Of a stretch of DNA of 64,000 nucleotides, positions 38,901 through 49,930 are shown piece after piece. The DNA is taken from contig NC_080423.1 in NCBI RefSeq assembly GCF_029873635.1, positions 111,431,087 to 111,495,086 of the forward strand, written 5' to 3'. The stretch comes from Malania oleifera. Its lineage: Eukaryota; Streptophyta; Magnoliopsida; Santalales; Ximeniaceae. Position 1 is the first letter of the stretch, and every line of letters starts with the position of its first letter. A program made the position numbers and the translations under genes. The notes beneath the pieces are model-generated. The model was not told the DNA's origin. It saw nothing but the letters and a program-made list of their open reading frames with translations, and did no database searches.

Positions 38901-41900
38901 TCCAGCTCTTGGCCTACTTCTTTGTCTACCACCACCGTGGTTAGACGTGTCTACTCACCCTGACCCAATCCTTCATTGAGTTGTATGGCTGAAAGGGATT
39001 TACTGTCGTCTCCTTTCGTTGCAACGACTTGCACCATGCACAAGTGATCTCCCATCAGACACAGGGAACCAGCCGAAGGCATCAGCACTGCCCTCGTCCC
39101 TATTAGGAACTCCATTCCTAAAATAACTGGATAGTCATCCAATGGCACAACTGTGAAATTCACATGACCTTCCCACTGTCTAAGCTTTATAACCACTTGC
39201 TTGGCTACTCCCAGAGTAGGCTGGGCTACAGAGTTAACTGCTTTCACGCGTCCTGTATCCTTCTTTAAGGATAAGTTGAGTCTCCCTGCTTCCAACTGCG
39301 AAACAAAATTATGAGTAGCTCCCGTATCCACCATAGCGTGAGTACTCTTTCCAGTTATCCTCAAGTCCACAAACATTAACCCTTTTGCTCGTGTAACTTT
39401 CGGTGTTTTTGCCTGCTTTTCCAGTGCGTTCACCAACCGCACTGAACCCACCCTTGGGGCATCATCCTCTTCCCCATCGTCTTCCACTGCCTGTTCAACA
39501 ATGGAAGCCTGTAAGGCATTAAGTGATGCTTTGTGAGGGCACTCAAAAACCCTATGAGGACCTCGACACAAGAAATACTCAATTTTACTCTTCCCCTTTC
39601 CATTGGGTGTGTTGAACCCTTGAGACGACGAAACTTCCTGTGAGGTTGATGATTTAGGGTCGGCTCCCCCACTCTTGGGTTTGCCATTCCTGAAAGACTT
39701 TCCACTGTTTCCCTCTCCGCCAAACCGTTTGGACGAAGCGGTCTCATCACCAGCGTAGTCTGTCAAGCATTCTGCAGCTGCTTGTGCAGTGACAAGTCTT
39801 GAACCCATTTTTCTATGAAGTTCAGTTCTTGCCCATGGTTTCATCCCCTCAAGAAAATAGAACAACTTGTCCTTCTCCGACATATCCCGAATATCCAACA
39901 TTAAAGCAGAAAATTGTTTTACATATTCACTGATTGACCCCGTATGCTTGAGATCTCTCAGTTTTCTCCTTGCATTATACTCAACGTTCTCAGGAAAGAA
40001 TTGGGCCTTGAGCTCTCTCCTCAAGTCTGCCCAACTATCAATCACACAGTTTCCATTTTCAATTTCTCTGTACTTGGTACGCCACCACAGTTTGGCATCA
40101 CCAACCAAGTACATGGTCACAGTATCCACCTTTGCCTGTTCAGAGGCCATCCTCACAATGCGAAAGTACTGCTCCACATCAAACAAGAAGTTCTCTAACT
40201 CCTTGGCATCTTGGGCACCCCCATACGTCCTGGGTTCTGGCACCTTGGTTTTGCTAACTCCCGGAGTGTTGGAGTTCCCCATAGCAAGAACCATCACATT
40301 TACCTTTGCATCCAGATCTGCCATTCGGGCTTGCAAAGTTTCCACAGTGTGGCGAAAGTCCTCTGACATGTCGCCTATCAAACCTGTTTAATGTTTTTGT
40401 GATCCCCTCACTTCATCAACAAGTTCTCTCATCTGGGCCACCTCCGCGGCCATAGTGTTGGTTGTTTCCTCAACCTGTGCTTCCAGCACGCTGATCCTCT
40501 TAGCATTGTTTGGTGCCATGGTCACTTACCAAAGCTTTCCAAACCCAACAACGAAGGCAATCGAATTCACGTAGTAACTCAACCTTGGGCTCTCACCAAG
40601 TGTCACCGACTTGGCTCTGATACCAAATGTCACGGTCCGCCTTTTTCACACCGTTGTGAAGGGCCGTGCGGCGCTAGCTAAAGCACTCTTGCTTAACTAG
40701 CCAGCCTATCGTTTACCAACATTCATCCACGAAGCACTTTCATTAACATTCAATCAGATAGCAGCGGAAATAATGATCAATTCATGAAAGCCGTGGCAAC
40801 CAAGCAGTAAATATTGAAGCAAACGTAATTCATTAACAAATCCTCCGTTGACATGTTGTACTTAGCGAGGGAGGCAAGTAGGCTAAGCACGTTGACAATT
40901 GCTAGTGAGTTTTACAATGATTGATGAACACTCACCCTCCCCTAAAGAGCTTTATAGGCCATTCTCACTCTGGCACTAGGAAACATCAAAGTGACCGAGG
41001 AGTCATACTGCCTTATTTGGCTTACAATGAAATAAATACTAGAAAATAACCCTACACTAGTATTTACATGATGGAAACCCATCCCAAACACACGAGATAA
41101 GCGGTCATAGGCAAGCATAATGCCCTGAACAAGCTTAGCCCGTGACACCATTCGATTAAGCTTAAGCTGTTAGGTGAGAACCAAGAAGAGTTCTTAATAA
41201 TCTCTACAAAGTTGATCCTCAAATTGAAGAAATGACTTTAGGATGATTTTTATGGCTTCAAGAAAACCACTTACCCATCTGAACCAAGTTTCCCTTTTGT
41301 TATTAGTCTGATTTCATTACACTGGTCTAGAAGCTCTGAGACTAGGGAAATAGCATCGACTGGCTTGAGTAATGACTTCTCATTAGTGATTTAATCCTTA
41401 TTTTGAATCTTGAAGCTAAAACTCGTTAAGTTCAAGTATAATAACTTAAACAAATATTCCTAGTTTTGCGGTGTTAGTGCTTTTTTTGTGAATGCTTTCT
41501 ATTTTGAAGCAATCAAAACCTTTTTCAGTTTCTGTTAATTTCAATGTATGAGATCATTGACTCTGCTGAAATTTCATCAAATTTAGGCAGTGCTGGTGAT
41601 GTCTTGGAGGACGATCCAGTGGGAAGGTTGAAAGTTTTTGTTTATGAGCTTCCAAGCAAATACAATAAGAAGATCCTTCAAAAAGACCCCAGATGTCTCA
41701 CCCACATGTTTGCAGCTGAGATTTTTATGCATCGATTCCTCTTATCTAGTCCAGTTCGAACCCTCAATCCTGAGGAGGCTGATTGGTTCTACACTCCTGT
41801 ATACACCACTTGCGACCTAACCCCAAATGGCCTTCCTTTGCCATTCAAATCCCCTCGGATGATGAGAAGTGCAATACAGCTTATTGCTTCGAACTGGCCG

Positions 41901-43741
41901 TATTGGAATCGATCAGAGGGGGCTGACCACTTTTTTGTGGTACCCCATGACTTTGGGGCATGTTTTCACTATCAAGTAAGAGCTTTGTTCTTAATTTTCT
42001 TCTGTATTTCTGGAAAATGATTTTTTGGCCTGATTTTATGCATTTCCTAAACAGCCCTCTGGTTTTTAACTTCTCAAGATGTGTCTTGATATAAATTTGT
42101 GTTATTGTTTTAGGCATTGCACTCATTTTCCTAACACCTAGTTGTACTAAAACGTTGCCTGTCATTGATGTCCAATTTTGCAGGAAGAGAAAGCTATTGA
42201 AAGAGGGATTCTTCCACTGCTCCAACGTGCTACCTTGGTTCAGACTTTTGGACAAAGGAATCATGTTTGCTTAAAGGATGGTTCAATCACAATTCCTCCA
42301 TATGCTCCCCCACAGAAAATGCAAGCCCATTTAATCCCTCCAAATACTCCTCGCTCCATCTTTGTTTACTTCCGAGGTTTGTTCTATGATGTGGGGAACG
42401 ATCCTGAAGGTGGTTATTATGCAAGGTATTTTTGTCTCTCTTTTTTCACAATGAAGAGTGAGCATTTGGACGTCTCATGGACTTGAAATTGTTCCATTTT
42501 GCTTTGATGGCATTTGAAGTCACTAATCCATTTTTCATTGAAAAGTGAAAAACAAAACTAAACTGGTGAAGGAATTTGGGTTCATCCAAACACAATATCA
42601 AGAAATTTCATGCATCATTTTGAAATCATATTCATAGCTCACTCTCAGATGCTATAAAAAAAGCTAAAAGCCCTAGCAAAAGAAGTTGGGGAAAGGAGTT
42701 AAAATGTGTCAAATGGGCTTTGTGATGTGGGACAGATCAATGATCTGCAGCCATGATAGATAGAAGGGAGGAAAGGCCGAAAGGGGAAGAAGGAAGAGAG
42801 GAGATACAAGAGGGAAACACTTGTTTGCTTTCTTTCTACACGTCTTTCATATACTATTTCTAATAAAGCCTCTAATACATGAAATTAAACGTTTACTGCT
42901 AAACTAGTTGAAATTACAAATCAATCCCTACATTACACAAATACTACAAACAAGCCCCCAAATACACATAATCCTATAGTATTAAACTAAACATACATAA
43001 TAAACAAATTAATTAAACACAGCAACTGTTGTTCAATTCTTCTCCATTAATCTCCAACATGAATCTTCTCTCTCAAGGTCTTGCTTTTTGTCCTACATCA
43101 CTATGCTTCAAAATTTATTGGTAACCAAATTCAACAATCGTATCTGAGGTTCTGCAGTTTGTTCTAAATGACCCCTAGCAGTAGACTTAAAGATATTTGA
43201 AACCAACTTTGTTCTTCAATCTTGCAGAGGAGCAAGGGCGGCAGTTTGGGAAAACTTTAAGGACAATCTCTTGTTTGACATCTCTACGGAGCATCCAACA
43301 ACATATTATGAAGACATGCAACGAGCTGTTTTCTGTTTGTGCCCACTTGGGTGGGCACCGTGGAGTCCAAGATTGGTAGAAGGGGTGATTTTTGGGTGCA
43401 TCCCCGTGATAATTGCAGATGACATTGTCTTACCTTTTGCTGATGCAATTCCTTGGGAAGAGATTGGAGTGTTTGTGGCTGAGAAGGACGTGCCTAACTT
43501 GGACACCATTCTCACATCCATCCCACCGGAAGATATACTGAGGAAGCAGAGATTGCTAGCAAACCCTTCAATGAAGCAGGCAATGTTGTTTCCACAGCCT
43601 GTCCAACCGGGGGATGCTTTCCATCAAATTTTGAATGGACTTGCGCGAAAATTGCCACACGACACAACCGTTTACTTGAATCCAGGTGAGAGGATCTTAA
43701 ACTGGACAGCTGGTCCAGTTGGTGACCTGAAACCTTGGTAG
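35918..43741 (+). CDS. IRX10L: IRX10/IRX10-L type GT47 xylan beta-1,4-xylosyltransferase
   Basis: IRX10-type enzymes are Golgi glycosyltransferases of family GT47 (exostosin fold) that extend the beta-1,4-xylan backbone for cell walls. The exons are 35918-36029, 41587-41975, 42184-42425 and 43228-43741. All junctions are GT-AG, the phases agree, and the product is 418 residues, normal for the family. Exon 1 encodes a short basic start and a hydrophobic stretch (LLYFFFFFFTALAF), a signal peptide or anchor, then HTERISG. Exon 2 starts the GT47 domain (GRLKVFVYELPSKYNKK, EADWFYTPVYTTCDLTPNGL, FFVVPHDFGACFHYQ). Exon 3 has GQRNHVCLKDGSITIPPYAP and IFVYFRGLFYDVGNDPEGG. Exon 4 has VFCLCPLGWAPWSPRLVEG, IPVIIADDIVLPFADAIPW and ends LNWTAGPVGDLKPW. 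Intron 1 is 5.56 kb, mostly a retrotransposon insertion. All exons look intact. I cannot separate IRX10 from IRX10-L with certainty. Confidence 0.95.
36030..36912 (+). other. Intron 1 of the IRX10-like gene, part before the retrotransposon
   Basis: The intron starts with a GTCTGT donor at 36030. It has a T run near 36490 and, just before the insertion, a piece (gaggctctattaccatg) that looks like an older repeat and resumes after the insertion at 41148 (attcgattaagcttaagctg). I see no exon in it. Confidence 0.6.
37433..38935 (-). pseudogene. Broken pol with integrase and chromodomain of the intronic chromovirus
   Basis: Recognisable parts, from right to left on the minus strand, are the start of reverse transcriptase, the RT/RNase H connection (IPTTVKELRSFLGLTGYYRK), the integrase zinc finger (HTRDDVVDYTKTCLTCQQDK) and core pieces (HWGVPQVIICDQD), and, at the C terminus, a chromodomain (VEEILADRKFLSSRKKRQKF, then LVKWKCLDDKEISWIS) at about 37500-37640. 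The chromodomain places it among plant chromoviruses. In active relatives this domain helps choose chromatin targets. The pol region is broken, with several breaks. Confidence 0.85.
38951..40381 (-). CDS. Gag and aspartic protease of the intronic chromovirus
   Basis: This 476-codon frame has a coiled N-terminal part (HTVETLQARMADLDAKVNV) and a capsid-like region (ENFLFDVEQYFRIVRMASEQ; KLWWRTKYREIE; FLEGMKPWARTELHRKMGS). A Ser/Gly-rich linker follows, then a CCHC-related knuckle (FLCRGPHRVFECPHK) and a retropepsin domain (AMVDTGATHNFVS with the catalytic DTG; DDYPVILGMEF). Gag forms the virus-like particle and the protease matures it. It sits directly upstream of the broken pol. Confidence 0.88.
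   Translation of the reverse strand: MIGDMSEDFRHTVETLQARMADLDAKVNVMVLAMGNSNTPGVSKTKVPEPRTYGGAQDAKELENFLFDVEQYFRIVRMASEQAKVDTVTMYLVGDAKLWWRTKYREIENGNCVIDSWADLRRELKAQFFPENVEYNARRKLRDLKHTGSISEYVKQFSALMLDIRDMSEKDKLFYFLEGMKPWARTELHRKMGSRLVTAQAAAECLTDYAGDETASSKRFGGEGNSGKSFRNGKPKSGGADPKSSTSQEVSSSQGFNTPNGKGKSKIEYFLCRGPHRVFECPHKASLNALQASIVEQAVEDDGEEDDAPRVGSVRLVNALEKQAKTPKVTRAKGLMFVDLRITGKSTHAMVDTGATHNFVSQLEAGRLNLSLKKDTGRVKAVNSVAQPTLGVAKQVVIKLRQWEGHVNFTVVPLDDYPVILGMEFLIGTRAVLMPSAGSLCLMGDHLCMVQVVATKGDDSKSLSAIQLNEGLGQGE
41148..41586 (+). other. Intron 1 of the IRX10-like gene, part after the retrotransposon
   Basis: Ordinary AT-rich intron sequence ending in the acceptor ATTTAG at 41586. No additional exon is visible. 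Confidence 0.6.
42426..43227 (+). other. Intron 3 of the IRX10-like gene
   Basis: An 802-bp intron with GTATTT donor and TTGCAG acceptor. The middle (about 42760-43110) is unusually A/C-rich and resembles a small repeat insertion, but I cannot identify it or find its ends. Confidence 0.55.
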
Positions 43742-45343
43742 CTTCATTGGCATCATGTACGTGAAACTCATGGCATGCATGTTCACCATTTTGCCCTTGT
43801 CTCTCACCTTACTTATTGGGGTCTGCTGCTATTTCAAGGTGGGTAATTTGGTTAAAGCCTAGATCTTCAGTTCTGCCAAAGGTGTGTTGTAAGATTATGG
43901 AAGAACCCCTCTTTCAGTTGTAGATGTTTTGGGTTTATACTTTGGATTTTATCGCATATGATTGTAATTTGATTTGAAAGCTATCATGAATTCACAATGA
44001 CTGGTCCGTCCATATGTTTTTGGGGTGATCTGTCGTTAGCAACTGGCCTTTTTTAATTCTTTTGGTTTACAGTCTCATTATGCAATATCGTGATGCAGTG
44101 GCTCTCCAATTATCTCAAGTTGACAAGGCTTGTGCTGGGTTATACTGACAGAGGCCCTGAATTCTCTCTTTAAAATTGAAGTTGTTCAAAAATATTTTAT
44201 TATATTTTTATTGTGATACACAGTGGAATGTTACCTCTACATAGACGAAAAGGAATGTTGCACAAAGGCTTTGAATTCTCTCTTTATAGAGTGGAGGTGA
44301 CACATGATATGCATCTGCATTGTAGTGTTATTAGAAGGCATAAATTTTGAGTATTGAATTTTTATTTATAAGGAATTTAATAAAATTTTATATTATTTTT
44401 ATTTAAATTTATCTAAATTCAAATTCGAGCTTTGAAACCGTGCTCCTTCACACAGGGAAGTAATGATTACATGTCATTACCAAAAATCATGTTTAAATTC
44501 AATCACATTAGTAGTGCAAAAATTCAAACATAATGTCAACAATTTTGACACTTTATTTAGGTGAGTTATGGTTTCACAAAAAAAGAAAAAAAAAATTATT
44601 TCCTCCCGGAGATCCAACATGGTCCTCTCATCAATTTCTCCCATCCAATCATTCGTTATATTTCAAAGGAACAATGGTGCATTTACCTTCCCAAACATAT
44701 TCATGGACAAGCATATATTATACATATAATTTAATATGCACTTATGTAAAATAATACAATTTTTTACATAATTTTTTTTTAAAAAAATAATTTAATAAAT
44801 TCTATAAAATTTTAATTATTCTTATCTTTTTAAATTTTATTTTTAAAAATAGGGAACTTGACAATAACCTAAATTATGAGTAATCAACAGCCTGATTCAC
44901 TGAACTAATCCAAAAAATTGATCTTAGATGTTTATAGGTTAGCCGGATCTCGCTAGTGCCACCTAAACAATAGGTAGGCGGCAGATGTTACTGAATGGAT
45001 CAATTTGCAAGTGTAGTATCAACCCACCAGTAATGTCTATATATATATAATTTCTTTTCTATTTCATCTTTAAACAAATAAACCCACCAAGTTGAACCGA
45101 CGTATTCTAAAAACAAATTGACTCAAACCAATCCAAATTGCATACTCAGTAGTTTGACTTGACATTAAATTTTTGTCAAACTAACAATATCGAATTGATT
45201 GGAATTTTAAACCCAATTTAATTCAACCTAACTCATGAAATACCCCTAACCTAAATAAATATAAGTGCGAAATTATTATAATTTCTATTAGGGTATAAGA
45301 CATTGACCTCCTTTGAGATTTGGTAAAAAGATAAAAACCTTAT
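43742..45343. other. 3' UTR of the IRX10-like gene and intergenic DNA
   Basis: The first few hundred bases are presumably 3' UTR. A short sequence around gaattctctcttta occurs twice (about 44160 and 44273), a weak local duplication. No gene is visible. Confidence 0.5.
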
Positions 45344-47306
45344 TGTGAAAAAAAATCCTCAAATATGCATAGCGGAATATATATATATATATATATATAT
45401 ATATTTCGTATAAAGAATTAAACACACAATGCAACACTTTAATGATAAAAAGTATAGAACAATCCACAACCATAACAAATTAATGAAAGCAATAACAATC
45501 ACAAAGATATAAGGAATTACGTGGTTCGGCAATACCTACATCCATGGGAGCAAATGGTAAAGATTTACTATTTTCTTGTATAAATTACAAGAGCAATGCA
45601 TGTAAGAATATAAATAGAAAAACAATAAGATAGGAGAATACTGCAGATTTGAAAACGCTTCAAGGTATGTTACAATGTCTTTTTCCTCAAAACATTATTT
45701 CCCCCCATCAGATCGGTGTGTATTGAGTCAACAAATACGTTTCCAGGATACAATGAAGTTTAGAATTTAATTTGATATCAATTTGCGTTATACACAAACG
45801 AAAACTGATCACAAACACCTTTAGAATAATGTGAACAAATTTTCTGTAATTCTATTTCTACAGAAAACAGAGCCCAGATTTAAAAAAGATATAATTTGTG
45901 GAAGCTTTATGTAAGAAAGAGAAGGAGAGAATGATGATCAGAATTATGCCTTTTTTGAAAGGTTGGATCTATTCAAATCGTGAAGCAGATTCGACCTGGT
46001 CGCACCAGGCGTCAACCTAGTCGCGCCCTGGTCGAAACATTCTGGAAAATCAATTACTTATTCATAATCAGTCGATGGTACTCCATCCTAGGGTGCACTA
46101 GAGTACACACTAACACTTTCTCTTAACAAACTTTAAGAGAATTATTTCACCTTATTATTTATTAATGATTTTTCCTTTTCCACTCTTTCCAATGTGGGAC
46201 AAACCCACATAGCTTTAAATGCTTATTTTAGAAAATATTTCAACATTCCCCCACCAGTTTCAAAATATAGATGAAAAACAATTTATTCAGATAAAAGAAA
46301 ATTTATGCTTTAATGAAGGTGTCCTTCATTTTTAGAACTTGAACCTTCACTTAATGAATACATATCAAAGCTAATCAGGATTACATAGTAGACGAACTTT
46401 GAACTAGCAATCCTCTTTTGATTAACCGGATACATATCACACACAAATTATTATATCTTTGGGTGTTACCAAAAGCCAACACGTGGATTGGCCTTACATC
46501 TATATCCCAGTTTAATAAGTGCTATAGAGATAAATCCATTTCTCATAGGAAGCGGCACCACTTCCAACACTCACATAGGTAGGTTTATCAAAAGTACCCC
46601 TGTAATTAAAGTAACTCATAGAACCTATTATGATCCAATTAAGAGATTAAGCTCAACCTTCACCTTTTTCACATTACAGGTACAAATCACTATTTTTCTT
46701 GGGATGGATTATGTAACACATATACATTCTAATGCTTCCACTCACTACATATGATGTACTTTGCTCATTGAAGTCAAGAACTTGAAAATTTCAAGTGTTG
46801 AGTCGAGTTTCCATCATTGGTGACTATGGGTTATGGATTTAAGTCTCATCCTCTTTGATGTTTTCTAGACCATGTCTCTTGCAAGTCTTTTTGTTAATGG
46901 ATCAACCAAATTTGGGTTTGATCTCACAAAATCTATGGTAATTACACCATCAGTAATTAACTGCCTCACATAACTATGTCTTAGGCCAATATGTAACGAC
47001 CCGAATAATAATGGAATTTAAATAATAAGAGAAAGGGAAATGGAGACAGTAACAAAAGGAGGAAGTCGACTTGCGTTTGTCGACGACATTGTACTTTGGA
47101 AGGAAAAACCGAGAGGAAAGCATCGGGGCTTCGTTGACAAATACAGGGGATTCGTCGATGAAAATTTAAGAGAATTCATCGACGAATACAGGGGACTCGT
47201 CGACGAAGAAATACCGAGAGAGGTTTGAGCTGACTAAATTTCGTCGACAAAGGACTGAATTTCATCGACGAAATTATTGAAGGATTCGTCGACGAAATCC
47301 CTTGTT

Positions 47307-47318
47307 CTATAAATATGA
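47307..47318 (+). promoter_or_regulatory. TATA box of the 46992 solo LTR
   Basis: TCTATAAATATG lies 315 bp inside the LTR, just after the GTCGAC palindrome cluster. A matching site lies at the same relative place in the sister copy (minus strand, about 25511-25524). Confidence 0.6.
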
Positions 47319-47896
47319 AAAATCCGGATTTTACTTCATTATTAAGCAAACATTTCTCTCCTCTCTCTCCCCTTCGGTTCTCTCTCTCTCTTTCATCGAT
47401 TTTGGGCCAGATCTTCACCTGATTAACAATCCGAAGTCACCACGATACTCCTGGGGAAGTTCTCTCCAAATCTGCCGGAACGGATCATTGGTAAAAGTAA
47501 GGTGGAAACCATTCTAAATCCAAGGTAAGACTTTCTACTCAATATTTGGATTTTTGACAGTTGAGGAAAGTGTTATACGCTTAGAAATACTAAACTTTAG
47601 TTCTAGGAAATATTGTTTCCAAGGTGTTGAGTTGAGAACCCTGCGGGTGCGGGACAGATTTTCTTAGGGGTTTTTCAGGAATCAGGTAAGGGGATAAATT
47701 AAGTTAGTTCTTTTTAAGGAAATGTATATGTATATATAGCATTCGATTTCAGAAAATAATATATTTATATATGACTTATATATTTAGAAAAATACTTTTG
47801 AAAATGATGGTATGTTGAATATGTGAAAATCTGTTCAGTGTGACATGAGTATAAAATGTTATGAAATACTGCTTTTTGGAATGGGATTATGATATG

Positions 47897-48110
47897 ATTT
47901 GCCAGCGTACGGGCAGTGCTATGATATGTTTGCCAGCGTACGGGCCATGCTATGATGTGATTTGCCAGCGTACGGGCTATGCTATGATGTGATTTGCCAG
48001 CGTACGGACTGTGCTATGATATGTTTGCCGGCGTACGGTTTGTGCTATGGATGTGATTTGCTAGCGTACGGGCTGTGCTATGATTTGCCGGCGTACGGGC
48101 TGATGATTTT
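47897..48110 (+). repeat. Minisatellite, about 32 bp x 7
   Basis: Units with cores at 47901, 47932, 47964, 47996, 48027, 48060 and 48087 share tttgccagcgtacgggc followed by a tgctatgat stretch. Spacings are 31, 32, 32, 31, 33 and 27 bp. Each core contains the palindrome CGTACG and often GCCGGC. The reading frame across it (MPAYGLCYD...) is a by-product of the repeat. Confidence 0.92.
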
Positions 48111-48593
48111 CATGATATATGTATATATGCAAAATGATATGATTGATCTAATAATTAATGATATAAGAAATCCATGTATCACAGTTTTAGTATATTTTAT
48201 ATGATATCAGAACCTGGTTGGCTTGGTCTAGGTTAGCACTTGCACGGTACCGTTGCTATGTGTCCATGGTCTTCGTGATCATGATATCTGTGTTAACGCT
48301 GCTGTACAAAGTGGTGTAAGATTGGATGGTCGATGTGGTTTTTAAGAAGTATGTGATTGCCCCTAGTGTACGGACCAAGTCAAGCAAACCCATCGGACTT
48401 ACAGACTGTATGTTTGACTTGACAGTGGTCATCCAACCATTGTCAGGTCCCGCCTTTGGGCCACACAACCCAGTCATGTGGAGGTAATATATGACAATAG
48501 CCAGCTAACCTACCAGGATGTTTTATGTTATTATTATTATTATTATATGAGATGGGATATGTTATGAAAATGCAGTATGTTCTGCCATGTTTT

Positions 48594-48625
<32 letters not shown>

Positions 48626-49160
48626 TGTATTCCCAGATTTGACAAACAATTACTGGATATGTTATGTATGGTATATGCATAACACGAAATACTCATGTTG
48701 CTATACACTGTTATTAGTTTATTTCCCTTATTGAGAGGTGTCTCACCCCTAAATTTTATAAACTTTTCAGGAGCCCCAGATAGGAGAGCGGGAAAAGCCC
48801 CACTGATCTAGTGTCGTTTATCTGCTCTTTTTGAAGGGTAAGTTTTTGTAGGGACAATTAGATTTTGTGGGAAATGTCCCTAAATCTTATTTTTGGGATG
48901 TATATACTGGATTACAGTGGATATAGTGACTCTGGTATTTGTGGTAATGAGAAAGATGTTTTTGTATTTATAATATTGAGATTATATGTTTCCTGCTGCT
49001 TAGGCTTCCGTTTTCTGTTTTGATGTATCCCTGGTACCCACGGGTTTTGGTGGATTATGATCTGTTGAGCTAGAATATGTGATATGGATTTTAATATTGT
49101 ATTTATGAAAAAAAAATGTGGAAATTAAGCAGGTTGTCACACAATATGTTTGGATTTACC

Positions 49161-49199
<39 letters not shown>

Positions 49200-49781
49200 C
49201 TATATGCCTGTGACAAAGTTGCCTCACTGTCACAATGCAAAGATATAGGTGGCATAGGCTTTGGCCAAATTGGATTTTCTAATAGAAAATTCCTAAGTCA
49301 TTCTGCCTCTTTGCTATAAGAAGCTAAAGCCACAAATTCTGATGGCGTAGTGGAATCTGTTATAAGGCATTGCTTCTTTGAACCCTAGGAAATAGCTCCT
49401 CCACGTACCAAGGATGAATATCCACTCAGTGGTTGATGTATGATCATTACGATCAATTATCCAATTGGCATATGTGAATACTTCTAAATAGAAGGATATC
49501 CTTCATAATGTATGCTATAATCTATAGTATTTTTCAAATACTTTAATTGTAGAGATCCAAAAAAATAATAATAATAAAGGGAACTCGGTTTGGTATAGCA
49601 CCAAACCGTCGACGGTTTTGTAGGCTTCAGGAAAACCATTGATGGTTTTAGTCAGGTAGAGGTTTGGCATGAGGCCAAACTGTCGACGATTACAGAAATC
49701 TCAGAAAAACCATCAACGGTTTTGAGTTACCAAGGACCAGTAAAGGTAAAACAGTGAAAAATGGTCGTCCGAGCCAGCATA

Positions 49782-49793
49782 CCTATAAATAAG
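49782..49793 (+). promoter_or_regulatory. TATA box of the 49548 LTR
   Basis: CCTATAAATAAG lies about 235 bp into the LTR, after the GTCGAC palindromes and before the CT run. Confidence 0.6.
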
Positions 49794-49818
49794 CACAAGC
49801 TCATTTTATTTGGAAATA

Positions 49819-49930
<112 letters not shown>

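Larger units (their letters stand above)
36913..41147 (-). mobile_element. Chromodomain-bearing Ty3/gypsy retrotransposon in IRX10-like intron 1
   Basis: LTRs of 520 bp each (36913-37432 and 40628-41147, TGTCACGG...CCGTGACA) differ at about 7 positions (about 1.3%). This is the youngest insertion in the window, of the order of 0.5-1 million years if usual plant rates apply. The polypurine tract is at about 37433-37446 and the tRNA-Met primer-binding site at about 40613-40627, both on the minus strand. It lies antisense to the host gene. No clean 5-bp duplication is apparent at the ends. Gag-protease reads open, but pol is broken in several places and is reduced, so the element is dead by itself. 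Confidence 0.92.
46992..49141 (+). mobile_element. Solo LTR inside the Copia remnant
   Basis: This 2150-bp unit runs TGTAACGACCCG...CAGGTTGTCACA between duplications caata (46987-46991 and 49142-49146). It is the same family as 23678-25883, in reverse orientation. In order it shows GTCGAC palindromes (47065-47295), a TATA box (47307-47318), a donor-like CCAAG/GTAAGA at 47525 and ATCAG/GTAAGGGG at 47686, a minisatellite (47897-48110), TTATTGAGAGGTGTCTCACC (about 48729) and an acceptor-like AAACTTTTCAG ending at 48770. Confidence 0.92.
45344..49547 (-). mobile_element. Ty1/Copia remnant, interrupted by a solo LTR
   Basis: A probable 3' LTR lies at about 45344-46245; its right boundary TTTCAACA is followed by a minus-strand polypurine tract (GGTGGGGGAA). 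To its right, 46830-46986 on the minus strand reads HSYVRQLITDGVITIDFVRS and NPNLVDPLTKRLARDMV, the C terminus of Copia RNase H. After the solo LTR, 49147-49547 continues upstream RNase H (SDANW-like and LGTWRSYFLGFKE-like motifs). No gag, integrase or second LTR is present, so this is a broken, truncated fossil. The left LTR boundary is approximate. Confidence 0.75.

Noticed and set aside
39867-40391. A 174-residue plus-strand frame in the intronic element
   Set aside because: It is the antisense shadow of the gag frame.
47897-48110. CRISPR-like regularly spaced repeats
   Set aside because: Repeats and spacers are not distinct, units diverge throughout, no cas genes are present, and the array sits inside a plant LTR. 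It is a minisatellite.
47962-48204. Cys/Tyr-rich repeat protein frame
   Set aside because: It is a translation of the 32-bp minisatellite, with no support from the sister LTR.
48256-48477. A 73-residue frame beginning MTGLCGPKAGPDNGW, also seen at 24319-24541
   Set aside because: The two are inverted copies of the same LTR, so the shared frame reflects common descent. Other LTR families keep the DNA block (catgactgggttgtg) but not the frame.
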